A stretch of 64,000 nt of DNA from Nocardia nova (GCF_002933465.1 NZ_PSZE01000009.1:151612-215611), one strand, 5' to 3'; counted from the stretch's first letter, positions 26,948 through 36,024 are shown. The notes: a model not told the origin generated them from the sequence alone. Translations and numbers: made by a program.

Positions 26948-28194
26948 GCGCGATGCCCGCGAGTCGCTTCGCCACACTCAGCCGGGAGCAGCTGGCGGCG
27001 CTGGTGCCCGAACTGCTGCTGTGCGGGCATCTCATCGATCGCTCGGGAATGGCGCATTCGATCGGCGCCTTCGGGCGCGACGGGATGGCCGAGGTGGCGA
27101 TCGAGGAATGGCGGCTGGCCAGCCCGATCTACACCCGCCGGATGCGCGCGGCCCTCGATATCCCGGGCGACGGCGTGGTCACGATATTCAAAGGGCTGCA
27201 ACTGGATATCGGCGCGCCGCCGCAGTTCATGGACTTCCGGTTCCGGGTCGACGACGACCACAACGGCGAGTTCTGGCTCGACCACTGCGGTGCGCTCGCC
27301 GACGTCGAGCCGATGGGTGAGGACTACGTGGTGGCCATGTGCCACACCATCGAGGACCCCACCTTCGACGCGACCGCGCTGGCCACCAATCCGCATGCGC
27401 AGGTGCGCCCGATCCACCGGCCGCCCCGGCAGCCCGCCGATCGAGTGCCGGTGTGCGCGTGGACGGTTCGCATCGATCCGGCCAACGAACCGCCCGCGGT
27501 GCCGCGCAATGCGGCGCGCATGGCCGAATTCGCCGCTGTCGACATCGAATTGGCGCCGATCGAATCCGGTGGTCCGGGCCGGTCCGACTACCGCGGGCCG
27601 CTGCTGAGCGATATCGACTTCGCGGAATTCTCGCATTCGGCGCTGGTCCGGATGGCCGACGAGGTGTGCCTGCAGCAGCATCTGCTGAACCTCGGATTCC
27701 TGATCGCGGTCGGCGAGCGCGCGAACGCGGAGACCACGGCCGCCATCGCGCGCAAACAGTTCACCGGGATCGCCGGGCTCACCTCCGAACGCCTGCGCGC
27801 GGTACTGGGACTCGGTACCGGCTTCGGGGATCTGGCGCAGGTCCTGCGGCTGCATCCGGCGTGGAATCCGCTGCCCTATGTCGACATGCAGGTCGACGCC
27901 TATCACGATTCCGCGATCCTGCGCATCGCGCGCGACAGTCCCGGTGTGCGCGACGGCGGCTGGCCGGCCGCCGTCGACGCCGAACATCTGGAGCCGCTGG
28001 CGGCCATGGCGCGCGGGGTGAATCCGCGATTCGACGTGCACGCCCGCGACGGCGACGAGCGCGAGCTCGTCGTCGAGATCACCACTGCCGCAACGCCTTT
28101 CCGGGAGTCGCCGGAGGTGGCGATCACTCGGTTCAGCACCGGGGCGCAGTTCCAGTTCGCGCCCCGGCAGTCGCTGCCGCTGACGGTCGTCTGA
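26944..28194 (+). CDS. Conserved protein of unknown function (416 residues)
   Basis: No family is recognised. The N-terminal half has LVPELLLCGHLIDRSGMAH and FWLDHCGALADVEPMGEDYV, in which His, Cys and acidic residues are spaced as if around a metal or substrate. The C-terminal half is alpha-helical with AVGERANAETTAAIARKQFTG and ends in a beta-rich segment. No signal peptide or membrane segment is present. It overlaps the NTF2-like gene and is followed 45 bp later by a CoA ligase, so it is likely an enzyme or accessory protein of the same pathway. Confidence 0.75.
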   Translation: MSAMPASRFATLSREQLAALVPELLLCGHLIDRSGMAHSIGAFGRDGMAEVAIEEWRLASPIYTRRMRAALDIPGDGVVTIFKGLQLDIGAPPQFMDFRFRVDDDHNGEFWLDHCGALADVEPMGEDYVVAMCHTIEDPTFDATALATNPHAQVRPIHRPPRQPADRVPVCAWTVRIDPANEPPAVPRNAARMAEFAAVDIELAPIESGGPGRSDYRGPLLSDIDFAEFSHSALVRMADEVCLQQHLLNLGFLIAVGERANAETTAAIARKQFTGIAGLTSERLRAVLGLGTGFGDLAQVLRLHPAWNPLPYVDMQVDAYHDSAILRIARDSPGVRDGGWPAAVDAEHLEPLAAMARGVNPRFDVHARDGDERELVVEITTAATPFRESPEVAITRFSTGAQFQFAPRQSLPLTVV

Positions 28195-28239
28195 CCGCCC
28201 TCAGTCCCGAACCGCCGCTACCGACGAGAGATCTCAGAT

Positions 28240-29853
28240 ATGCCGAACAATTTCGCCGACCTGTTCGAGCACGCCGTGGACGCCATGCCGGATCGGGTGG
28301 CGCTGATTCAGGGCGAGCGCCAGGTCACCTATCAGGACCTGGAACGCCGCGGCAATCAGCTCGCCCACCACTTCGCCGCGGTGGGTCTGGGGGAGGGCAG
28401 CCATATCGGCTTCCAGATGCACAACAGCATCGAGACGGTGGAAACCCTGATCGCCGCTTTCAAGATCCGGGCGGTCCCGATCAATATCAACTACCGCTAC
28501 GGCGCGGACGAACTGCGCTACGTCTACGACAACGCCGACCTCGAGGCGGTGGTACACCACCGGTGCTACGCACAGGTCGTGGATCAGGTGCGTCCGCAGG
28601 TGACCACGCTGCGCCACGCCTTCGTCGTCGACGACGATCAGGGAGGGGACGGACTGCCCAGCGAATCCGCCCCGTACGCGGAGGCATTCGAAAGCACTTC
28701 AACCGCACGCGATTTCGATGAGCGCAGCGCCGACGACCTGTTCATGATGTACACCGGCGGCACCACCGGCATGCCCAAGGGCGTGATGTGGCGTCAGGAG
28801 GACATGTGGCGGGTGCTCGGCGGCGGCATCGACTTCTACACCAACGTGCCGGTGGCCGACGAGTTCGAACAGTCCCGGGTCGGATCGCAGAACGACTCGC
28901 TGCGCTGGCTGATCCTGCCGCCGCTGATCCACGCCGCGGCGCTGATGCCCACGTTCACCGCGCTGTGGTCGGGCAACACCGTCGTCTACGAACCGCGCTT
29001 CGACGCCGACCGGGTTTGGCAGGTGGTGGCGGGGCAGCGGGCGAATATCGTCGTCATCACCGGCGATGCTATGGCGCGGCCGCTGCTCAATTCCTATCGG
29101 CAGTCGCCGGTGGACGCCTCCTCGATGGTCGCCCTCGCCTCCGGTGCGGCGCTGCTGTCGCAGCCGGTGAAGAACGAGATGCTGGAGTTGTTTCCGCATG
29201 CGGTGATCACCGATTCGATCGGCTCCTCCGAAACCGGATTCGGCGGCATCGGCGTGGCGCAGAAGGACGACGACCCGTGCCGCGGGCCGCGCGTGCAGAC
29301 CGGGCGCGGTGCCGTCGTGGTGAACGACGAAGGCCGGGAGGTGGCGCCCGGCGAAGAGGGCTGGATGGCCAAGAAGGGGTCGGTGCCCCTCGGCTACTAC
29401 AAGGACCAGACCAAGTCCGACAAGCTGTTCAAGACCGTCGACGGCGTCCGCATGGTCATCACCGACGACCGCGCACGGGTGGAGGCCGATGGCGCCATCA
29501 CCCTGATCGGCCGCGGCAACGTGGTGATCAACACCGGCGGTGAGAAGGTGTTCGCCGAAGAGGTGGAGGCCGTCGTGAAAGCCCACGAGGGCGTCTACGA
29601 CGTGGTGGTCATCGGAGTTCCGCACGAGCGCTGGGGCCATCGGGTCGCGGCGGTGGTGTCGGTGGACGGCGCCGGTCCGCTGGATTTCGCCGACCTCGAG
29701 GCACACGTCCGCACGTATCTCGCGGGATACAAACTGCCGCGCAGTATCTGGGTAGTCGACGCGGTCGGGCGCACCCCCAGCGGCAAACCGGACTACCGGT
29801 GGGCGAAAGCCCATGCCGAATCCCACCCGCCGGCCTACACCGTCGGCTCCTGA
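28240..29853 (+). CDS. Acyl-CoA synthetase, FadD19-like
   Basis: A 537-residue ATP-dependent CoA ligase. The AMP-binding P-loop is MMYTGGTTGMPKGVMW, the adenylate motif is ITDSIGSSETGFGG, and the C-terminal catalytic Lys lies in TPSGKPDYRWAKA. The segments VINTGGEKVFAEEVEA and DAMARPLL closely resemble M. tuberculosis FadD19, the steroid-24-oyl-CoA synthetase, as I remember it. It probably activates a steroid or other polycyclic carboxylic acid. ATG 28240 follows GAGAGATCTCAGAT. Confidence 0.9.
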   Translation: MPNNFADLFEHAVDAMPDRVALIQGERQVTYQDLERRGNQLAHHFAAVGLGEGSHIGFQMHNSIETVETLIAAFKIRAVPININYRYGADELRYVYDNADLEAVVHHRCYAQVVDQVRPQVTTLRHAFVVDDDQGGDGLPSESAPYAEAFESTSTARDFDERSADDLFMMYTGGTTGMPKGVMWRQEDMWRVLGGGIDFYTNVPVADEFEQSRVGSQNDSLRWLILPPLIHAAALMPTFTALWSGNTVVYEPRFDADRVWQVVAGQRANIVVITGDAMARPLLNSYRQSPVDASSMVALASGAALLSQPVKNEMLELFPHAVITDSIGSSETGFGGIGVAQKDDDPCRGPRVQTGRGAVVVNDEGREVAPGEEGWMAKKGSVPLGYYKDQTKSDKLFKTVDGVRMVITDDRARVEADGAITLIGRGNVVINTGGEKVFAEEVEAVVKAHEGVYDVVVIGVPHERWGHRVAAVVSVDGAGPLDFADLEAHVRTYLAGYKLPRSIWVVDAVGRTPSGKPDYRWAKAHAESHPPAYTVGS

Positions 29854-30044
29854 ATTCCACCGAATTGCCGCCGGCCGTTCCGATCCGAGTGCTCGCTCGA
29901 CCGGGGCGGCCTCGGCGCGTTCGGTCGTCGTCGTGCGGCCGGGTGCGGTCGGACCGCTCGGCCGGGGCGCGACACTGCGGCTGCGGGGAGCGGACCGTCT
30001 CGGTGAGTGGGATTTCGGGAGCGAGAAGGTCTGTGCAATCAAAT

Positions 30045-30058
30045 TGGAACGTGTTCTA
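30045..30058. promoter_or_regulatory. KstR-like box
   Basis: TGGAACGTGTTCTA matches TNNAACNNGTTNNA exactly, 17 bp upstream of the start of the next gene. It suggests a separate promoter for the last two genes of the operon. Confidence 0.7.
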
Positions 30059-30075
30059 CTTGGAGGATGACAGCG

Positions 30076-30753
30076 GTGCATTCCGTACTCGGTGAAAAAG
30101 TCAGGATGCCGGTCGAGATCCGCGACGCCGACGCCTGTGCGGCGACATTTCTCGTCGACGCGGCGGCGGCCCGGGAGATCGTGGCGCCGACCGGACTCGA
30201 ACCACTCACGGTCGCCGGACGCGGGGTGTGCTCGCTGGTTTTCGTGCGCTACGTGGACGGCGACCTCGGTCCCTATCACGAATTCGGCCTCACCCTCATG
30301 GTGCGCGGCCGGGACAAGGGCCTCGGCGTCTACATTCCGTGGCTGCCGGTGAATCAGACCTTCACCTGCGCCGCCGGCCGCGAGATCTGGGGCTTTCCCA
30401 AGGAGATCGCCGATATCCGGATCACGCCGGTGCGTCGCGGCAAGCGCTGCGAGGTGCGCATCGACGATCGTCTGGCGGTGGCGATGGAGGTCGCCGGTGG
30501 CGTGCCGTCGCCGGGCGGAATGGGCGGCGCGTCGATCGCCGCCTACACCCATATGGACGGCGTCCTGCGCCGCATCCCGTGGGTGATGAACCCGTCGCAG
30601 GTGCGAATGGGCTTGGGCGGCACCAGGATCGAGCTTGGCGATCATCCCGTGGCGCACCGGATGCGAGCGCTGGGCCTGCCCGAGCGCGCCCTGTTCAGCA
30701 GCCGAATCGGACTGCTGCGCATGACTTTCGAAGACGCGGTGGAGGTTCGATGA
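30076..30753 (+). CDS. Acetoacetate decarboxylase-like protein
   Basis: A 225-residue ADC-fold protein. The signature AAGREIWGFPKEIADI, the region around the Schiff-base lysine in true decarboxylases (FPK), and GLTLMVRGRDKGLGVYIPWLP are present. The GTG at 30076 sits 9 nt after GGAGG; an ATG at 30067 would abut the ribosome site directly. Similar proteins lie in the cholesterol regulon of mycobacteria. The reaction is unknown. Its end overlaps the SDR start (ATGA). Confidence 0.85.
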   Translation: MHSVLGEKVRMPVEIRDADACAATFLVDAAAAREIVAPTGLEPLTVAGRGVCSLVFVRYVDGDLGPYHEFGLTLMVRGRDKGLGVYIPWLPVNQTFTCAAGREIWGFPKEIADIRITPVRRGKRCEVRIDDRLAVAMEVAGGVPSPGGMGGASIAAYTHMDGVLRRIPWVMNPSQVRMGLGGTRIELGDHPVAHRMRALGLPERALFSSRIGLLRMTFEDAVEVR

Positions 30754-31517
30754 GCACGACAGCGGTGGTGACCGGTGCGGCCAGCGGAATGGGACGCATG
30801 GCGGCCCAGCGATTGGCGGCGGGCGGTTACCGGGTCGCCGCACTCGATATCAACGACACCGGGCTGGCCGAAACGGCGCGGCGCTCGCCGAATATGAGCA
30901 CCTACTCCTGTGATGTCGCCGACGAGCAGGCGGTGCGCGCGGTGATCGACAAGGTTCGTTCGGACCTCGGGCCGATCGAGCACGTGGTGCACGCGGCCGC
31001 GCTCTGTCGGGTGGGTTCGGCTCTGACACATGATGTTTCGCAGATGCGCCGGGTGATGGACATCAACTACGGCGGCACGATCAACATCTGCCAGGCGATT
31101 GTGCCGGAGATGAAGCAGGCCGGTCGCGGCACGCTGGTGTTGTTCGCCTCGGTGGCGGGCTGGCTTCCCTCGCCCGGCCTGGCCGCCTATTCGGCCTCCA
31201 AATTCGCCGTCGTCTGCTATCACGAAGCGTTGGCGCAGGAGTTGAACGGCACGGGCGTGCGGGTGATCTCCATCTGCCCGCCGATCGTGGAAACCCCGCT
31301 GCTGGAAGGCATTCGGGCCGCCAACGAGGCGGTGGTCGCCGGTCGGAAGGGCATCACCCCGGATCGGGTGCTCGATGCGGCCGAGCGGGCGGTAGCCGAC
31401 CCGAAGGCGCCCCTGTTCATCTTCCCGGGCCCGGCCAAGCCGCTGTGGCTGGCCCGCCGGTTCGCGCCGAACTTCCTGCGCAAGCAGGTGACCCGAATGG
31501 TCAAGCCCGAATTGTGA
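30750..31517 (+). CDS. Short-chain dehydrogenase/reductase
   Basis: A 255-residue SDR. The cofactor motif is VVTGAASGMGRMAAQRL, the NxAG-like segment is VHAAALC, and the catalytic Ser-Tyr-Lys lie in FASVAGWLPSPGLAAYSASKFAV. A C-terminal basic tail (LARRFAPNFLRKQVTRMVK) suggests membrane association. It overlaps the ADC-like gene by 4 bp with GGAGG upstream. It likely oxidises a hydroxyl or reduces a ketone of a lipid substrate. Confidence 0.9.
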   Translation: MSTTAVVTGAASGMGRMAAQRLAAGGYRVAALDINDTGLAETARRSPNMSTYSCDVADEQAVRAVIDKVRSDLGPIEHVVHAAALCRVGSALTHDVSQMRRVMDINYGGTINICQAIVPEMKQAGRGTLVLFASVAGWLPSPGLAAYSASKFAVVCYHEALAQELNGTGVRVISICPPIVETPLLEGIRAANEAVVAGRKGITPDRVLDAAERAVADPKAPLFIFPGPAKPLWLARRFAPNFLRKQVTRMVKPEL

Positions 31518-31538
31518 CCGTGCGGCGATGCCGAACCG

Positions 31539-31598
31539 ATCGTGCAAACCTCGCCGCACAATCGGGTTTTCCCGCGATGTCGTCGAGGTTTGCACGAT
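31539..31598 (+). repeat. 60-bp dispersed palindromic element, copy 2
   Basis: Same length and ends (ATCGTGCAAAC ... GTTTGCACGAT) as copy 1, with CGAGG/CCTCG pairing extending the arms. It lies between the convergent SDR and echA19 genes. Confidence 0.85.
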
Positions 31599-31644
31599 GT
31601 GTTCGGCCCGCCACGCACCCGGCGGAAGACCGGGTGCGGCGTCG

Positions 31645-32466
31645 TCAGCGGCCCTTGAACTCCGGCTTGCGGCGCTCGGCGAAGGCACGCGGGCCTTCCT
31701 TGGCGTCCTCGCTGCGGAAGACGGTGAGGCCGAGCTGCGAGTCGATCTTGAAAGCCTCGTTCTCGTGCATACCCTCGGTATCGCGCATGGTCTTCAGGAT
31801 CGCCTGCACCGCCAGCGGGCCGTTGGCGTTGATCTTCTCGGCGAGCTCGAGCGCCTTGTCGAGCGCGGTCCCGTCCGGCACCACATGGCCGATCAGGCCG
31901 TACTCCTTGGCCTCGGCGGCGGTGATGTGACGCCCGGTGAGCAGGATGTCGGCGGCGACGGTGTAGGGGATCTGCCGGGGCAGTCGCACGGCCGAGCCGC
32001 CCATCGGGAACAGGCTCCAACGCGCCTCGGAGACACCGAATTTCGCGCTCTCACCGGCGACGCGGATGTCGGTACCCTGCAGAATCTCGGTCCCGCCGGC
32101 GATGGCCGCGCCCTCGACGGCGGCGATCAGCGGCTTGGTCAGGCGGCGGCCCTTGAGCAGACCCGGAATGTTGGTCGGGTCGAAGGCGCCGCCGGCGCTC
32201 ATATTCTTGGCCGGATCCTGTTCGGTCATCGCCTTGAGGTCGGCGCCCGCGCAGAACGCGCCGCCCGCGCCGGTGAGGATGCAGGAGCGGATCTCCGGGT
32301 CGTTGTCGACGGTATCCCAGGCGCGCACCATCAGGTCGAGCATCTCGGCCGAGAGCGCATTGCGGACGGCCGGCCGGTTCATGGTGACGATCAGGGTGGC
32401 GCCGCGGCGCTCCAGCAGCGCGTGGGGTTCCGTGTTGCTACCTGTTTCAGTTGCTGCCGTCGTCAT
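31645..32466 (-). CDS. echA19: Enoyl-CoA hydratase, steroid side-chain type
   Basis: A 273-residue crotonase. It closely resembles M. tuberculosis EchA19 over its length, as I recall it: [50 protein letters not shown], and the catalytic region [21 protein letters not shown]. EchA19 hydrates the steroid 22,23-enoyl-CoA in cholesterol side-chain degradation. The ATG at 32466 is divergent from the aldehyde dehydrogenase, with a KstR-like box between. FadD19-like and SDR genes nearby support the pathway. Confidence 0.93.
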   Translation of the reverse strand: MTTAATETGSNTEPHALLERRGATLIVTMNRPAVRNALSAEMLDLMVRAWDTVDNDPEIRSCILTGAGGAFCAGADLKAMTEQDPAKNMSAGGAFDPTNIPGLLKGRRLTKPLIAAVEGAAIAGGTEILQGTDIRVAGESAKFGVSEARWSLFPMGGSAVRLPRQIPYTVAADILLTGRHITAAEAKEYGLIGHVVPDGTALDKALELAEKINANGPLAVQAILKTMRDTEGMHENEAFKIDSQLGLTVFRSEDAKEGPRAFAERRKPEFKGR

Positions 32467-32536
32467 CGCCGACCCACTTTCCTCGGGGAATTACTCGCGT
32501 TTGCGGACGAAGTTACCCCGCAACGTTGTACAGAAC

Positions 32537-32550
32537 AATAACGTGTTCTA
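32537..32550. promoter_or_regulatory. KstR-like box between echA19 and aldehyde dehydrogenase
   Basis: AATAACGTGTTCTA fits the motif except the first base. An outer inverted pair AGAAC/GTTCT (32532-32549) also surrounds it. It lies 71 bp from the echA19 start and 52 bp from the dehydrogenase start. Confidence 0.6.
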
Positions 32551-32601
32551 GTTTGGGTGGTGGTGACCGCCGTCACGGGCGGCAAGTTATGGAGATCGCT
32601 G

Positions 32602-34248
32602 ATGGAGACAACCACGCACAGCGGCGCTGAGACGACGTCGCATGGTGACGCCGGCGCGACCTCGCGCGGTGGCGCGAGCACGCTGCCGTCGCGGATCACG
32701 AAGACGCTGATCGACCGCCTTACCGGGCTGATCACCGCGAGCATCGCGGGGGAGAAGCGCGAACCCTACGACATGATCGAGGTGTACACCGGCGCGGTCG
32801 TCGGTGAACTCCCGCAGTCCTCGCCCGAGGACGTCGCCGCGGCGGCCGACAAGGCTCGGGCGGCGCAGCGGGAATGGGCGAACTGGCCGGTCAAGCGCCG
32901 GCTGCAGGTCTTCGAGAAGGCCCATGAGCTGATTCTCTCCGAACTCGACACCATCGCGGACCTGATTCAGATCGGTTGCGGCAAGACCCGCCGGATGGCC
33001 ATCGAGGAATCGTGCGATCCGGTGATGGTGATCAGCCACTACCTCAAACACGCCGAGCGGATCCTGAAGCCGATCCGGCGCGGCGGTGCGATGCCCATCA
33101 TCTCCACCTCCACCGAACAGCATCGGCCCAAGGGGGTGGTCGCGGTGATCGCGCCGTGGAACTTCCCCTTCGCGATTTCGATCTCCGATTCGATTCCGGC
33201 CCTCATCGCCGGGAACGGCGTGGTGATCAAACCCGACAACAAGACCGCGCTGTGCACGCTCTACGGCGTCGAACTGCTGCGCCAGGCGGGGCTGCCGCGC
33301 GATCTGATCCAGGTCGTCTGCGGTACCGGACCCGACGTCGGGCCCACCCTGATCGACCACAGCGATTTCGTGATGTTCACCGGTTCCACCGCCACCGGCC
33401 GCACCATCGGCGAGCGCGCGGGCCGCAACCTCATCAGCTGCAGCCTTGAACTCGGCGGCAAGAATCCGATGATCGTGCTGGAGGACGCCAACCTCGACGA
33501 GGTGATTCCGGGTGCGATCTTCGCGGTGTACGGCAACTCCGGCCAGGCGTGTATGCATATCGAGCGCATCTACGTGCACGATCGCGTCCACGACGAGTTC
33601 GTGCGCCGATTCGTCGCCGCGGCAGAGGAATTGGGGTCGAAGGCGGGCGCCTCGTACACCGCCGACCCGGAATTCGGCTCGCTGGTCTCGGTCGATCACA
33701 TGCGGCGGGTGGCCTCGCACGTCGACGACGCTGTCGCGAAGGGGGCGACCGTGCTGACCGGTGGCAAGGCCCGCCCGGACATCGGCCCGGCGTTCTACGA
33801 GCCGACCGTGCTGACCGGTGTGACCCCCGAGATGGAGCACGCGACCGTCGAGACGTTCGGCCCGGTCGTCACCATCTACCGCTACACCGACGAGAACGAG
33901 GCGGTCCGGCAGGCCAATGCCACCACCTACGGTCTCAACGCGAGCATCTGGAGTTCTGATCTCGCTCGTGCGGAGAAGCTCGCCGACCGGCTCGAGGCGG
34001 GCAATGTCAACGTCAACGACGGCTTCGTCGCGACGTATTCGGCGAAGATGACGCCCTCGGGCGGCGTCAAACAGTCCGGGGTGGGCACCCGGCACGGCGA
34101 CGCGGGTCTGCTCAAGTACACCGATACGGTCAACGTCGGTGTGCAGAAGAAGCAAGTGCTCTCGGCGCGGGCGGGTATGCCGTTCGACAAGCAGCTCAAG
34201 AGCACGCTGATCACGTTGCGTCTGAGCCGCCGGCTGCGTATCCGCTGA
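32602..34248 (+). CDS. Aldehyde dehydrogenase (GabD2-like succinic semialdehyde dehydrogenase family)
   Basis: A 548-residue ALDH. The NAD-binding segment is VVAVIAPWNFPFAISISDSIPAL, the general base Glu is in LELGGKNPMIVLEDANL, and the nucleophile Cys is in YGNSGQACMHIERIYV, the GabD2-type motif. The C-terminal NVNDGFVATYSAKMTPSGGVKQSGVG is typical. The N-terminus of about 40 residues is low complexity (TTSHGDAGATSRGGAS). ATG 32602 has GGAG 7 nt upstream. It may oxidise an aldehyde from side-chain degradation rather than succinic semialdehyde. Confidence 0.9.
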   Translation: METTTHSGAETTSHGDAGATSRGGASTLPSRITKTLIDRLTGLITASIAGEKREPYDMIEVYTGAVVGELPQSSPEDVAAAADKARAAQREWANWPVKRRLQVFEKAHELILSELDTIADLIQIGCGKTRRMAIEESCDPVMVISHYLKHAERILKPIRRGGAMPIISTSTEQHRPKGVVAVIAPWNFPFAISISDSIPALIAGNGVVIKPDNKTALCTLYGVELLRQAGLPRDLIQVVCGTGPDVGPTLIDHSDFVMFTGSTATGRTIGERAGRNLISCSLELGGKNPMIVLEDANLDEVIPGAIFAVYGNSGQACMHIERIYVHDRVHDEFVRRFVAAAEELGSKAGASYTADPEFGSLVSVDHMRRVASHVDDAVAKGATVLTGGKARPDIGPAFYEPTVLTGVTPEMEHATVETFGPVVTIYRYTDENEAVRQANATTYGLNASIWSSDLARAEKLADRLEAGNVNVNDGFVATYSAKMTPSGGVKQSGVGTRHGDAGLLKYTDTVNVGVQKKQVLSARAGMPFDKQLKSTLITLRLSRRLRIR

Positions 34249-34319
34249 CTGGTCGATGTCGTCGGTCTCCACGGCAAGGGCCCGTTGGTCCCTCGGACGA
34301 CCGGGCACCTTCCATGACC

Positions 34320-34551
34320 CGGCACCACGCTGCGTCGGGAGCTCTCCGCGCCCGGCCTCACGGCCGCGAGTACCAGTACCCTCGTGATCGGGGATCACCA
34401 CCGCCCAGCCCTGCTGCGACGCCCCCGGGGCGATCACGAATTCGGCCGGGGCCACGATCTGGCCCGGGAACGGACCGGCCGAGAAATGCTGGACCGCGTA
34501 GGAGGGTGCACAGTAGCCGGCCAGGGAGTCCTCGGCGACCGGCCGAGTGTG
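34320..34551 (-). pseudogene. Internal fragment of a secretory lipase (LIP family)
   Basis: The minus-strand frame reads EDSLAGYCAPSYAVQHF and then APGASQQGWAVVIPDHEGTGT, which matches the N-terminal half of actinobacterial secretory lipases: the CAPSY motif, then the strand GWAVVxPDYEG. There is no start codon or signal peptide upstream, since the NiCoT gene ends there, and the frame loses similarity after GTGT. It is a relic of a deleted gene. Confidence 0.7.
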
Positions 34552-34552
34552 A

Positions 34553-35659
34553 TTAAGCCGATTCCTCGGTCGGCGCGGGCGCCCAGCGCTCGTCCACCTT
34601 CGCCAGCCGCCAGTAGGCGATCGCGACAACCCAGGCGAGAACGAACAATCCGACGATCGCGAATCCCGCGTTGTTGAGGTCGATCCCGGCGATCCACTCC
34701 ACGACCGGACCGCCGAATCCGGTGTCGTCGTGCAGCACCTTGATCAGCTCGATCGAGCCGATGAACAGGGCCACCGCGATCGACAGGCCGGTGATGGCCA
34801 GGTTGTAGAAGATCTTGCGCACCGGATCGGAGAACGCCCAGTCGTAGGCGACGTTCATGAACAGACCGTCGATCGTGTCCATCACGCTCATTCCGGCCGC
34901 GAACAGCAGCGGCAGCACCACGATCGCGTACCAGGGCAGTCCCGCCGCCGCGCCGGACCCGGCCAGTGCGAGCAGCGCCACCTCGGTCGCGGTGTCGAAA
35001 CCCAGACCGAACAGCACGCCGACCGGATAGACGTGCACCGGCCGCCCCACCATCCGCATCACGGGCGCCAGCAGGCGTGCCAGGAATCCGCGCGAGTCGA
35101 GCGCCGCTTCCAGTTCCGCGCGATCGTATTCGCCGCTGTGGCGCAAACGGCGGAACACCCGCCAGATACCGACCAGCGCAACGACATTGAGCAAGCCGAT
35201 CAGATACAGGAACGATCCGGAGGCCACGGTCGAGATGGTGCCCAGCGTCTTGCGGGTCGAAGAGTCCTCGTCGACCAGCGTGCCCACCACGTGCGCACCC
35301 GCCACCACCAGCGCGGCGAGGACGAACACAATCGTGGAATGCCCCATCGCGAACCAGAATCCGACCGATTTGGGGCGTTTGCCGTCGCTCATCAGCTTGC
35401 GCGTGGTGTTGTCGATGGCGGCGATGTGGTCGGCGTCGAAGGCATGGCGCAGCCCGAAGGTGTAGGCCGTGATACCCAGACCGATGCCGAAGACCTCCGT
35501 GCCGATGCGATAACCGTGCGGGGCGATCGCGCCGAACAGCAGGCCGAATCCGATCAGATGCATCAACGCGACCACGCCGAGCAGCACCGCCGCTTCCAGC
35601 CAGTCACGCCGCGACCAGTCCCGCAGCACATCGCGAAGTAGGCGGCGACGAGTGGACAT
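34553..35659 (-). CDS. NiCoT-family nickel/cobalt transporter
   Basis: A 368-residue polytopic transporter. The metal-binding signature GLRHAFDADHIAAIDNTTRK is in the second helix and the second signature is GLGFDTATEVALLAL; ISTVASGSFLYLIG matches a third conserved region. NiCoT proteins import Ni or Co. The start at 35659 has GAAGGG 9 nt upstream. A cobalamin riboswitch in the leader points to cobalt for B12 synthesis. It appears monocistronic. Confidence 0.93.
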   Translation of the reverse strand: MSTRRRLLRDVLRDWSRRDWLEAAVLLGVVALMHLIGFGLLFGAIAPHGYRIGTEVFGIGLGITAYTFGLRHAFDADHIAAIDNTTRKLMSDGKRPKSVGFWFAMGHSTIVFVLAALVVAGAHVVGTLVDEDSSTRKTLGTISTVASGSFLYLIGLLNVVALVGIWRVFRRLRHSGEYDRAELEAALDSRGFLARLLAPVMRMVGRPVHVYPVGVLFGLGFDTATEVALLALAGSGAAAGLPWYAIVVLPLLFAAGMSVMDTIDGLFMNVAYDWAFSDPVRKIFYNLAITGLSIAVALFIGSIELIKVLHDDTGFGGPVVEWIAGIDLNNAGFAIVGLFVLAWVVAIAYWRLAKVDERWAPAPTEESA

Positions 35660-35711
35660 GTGCCACAACCCTTCTGGGGAACCCGCGTCCCCGTCCGTGC
35701 ACAGCGACGAA

Positions 35712-35796
35712 AGGGGTCTGGCTGACAGCATGGGCTGAACACAGTGGCGCGACCGCACCGGATTGGCACCGGTTTCCCGTTCCCATCGCGAGAACT
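35712..35796 (-). promoter_or_regulatory. Cobalamin riboswitch
   Basis: On the minus strand the leader contains GGGAAACCGGTGCCAATCC, then GCGGTCGCGCCACTGT and AGCCAGACC, the conserved B12-box elements in the right order. A TATAGT -10 lies just upstream (plus 35803-35808). The aptamer ends about 50 nt before the NiCoT start. Confidence 0.85.
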
Positions 35797-36024
35797 CTGC
35801 GGACTATACCAACGGACCGCCCCCGTGCGGCCACGGTCCTCGCAGGTCGCAACAAGGGCGGTGACAGGACTCCCGATCGTTGAAATGTCGGGTATGCGCC
35901 CGTGAACCCGGGAAATAGAGGAGACTCGGCGTAACACAGTCTGTAGTACGACGGCTGTGCGGGTGCCAGTTCCACAGGGTCAGCGTTTCAGCAATGCCGT
36001 TTCAGCAATGCCAGGGGAGCCTTC

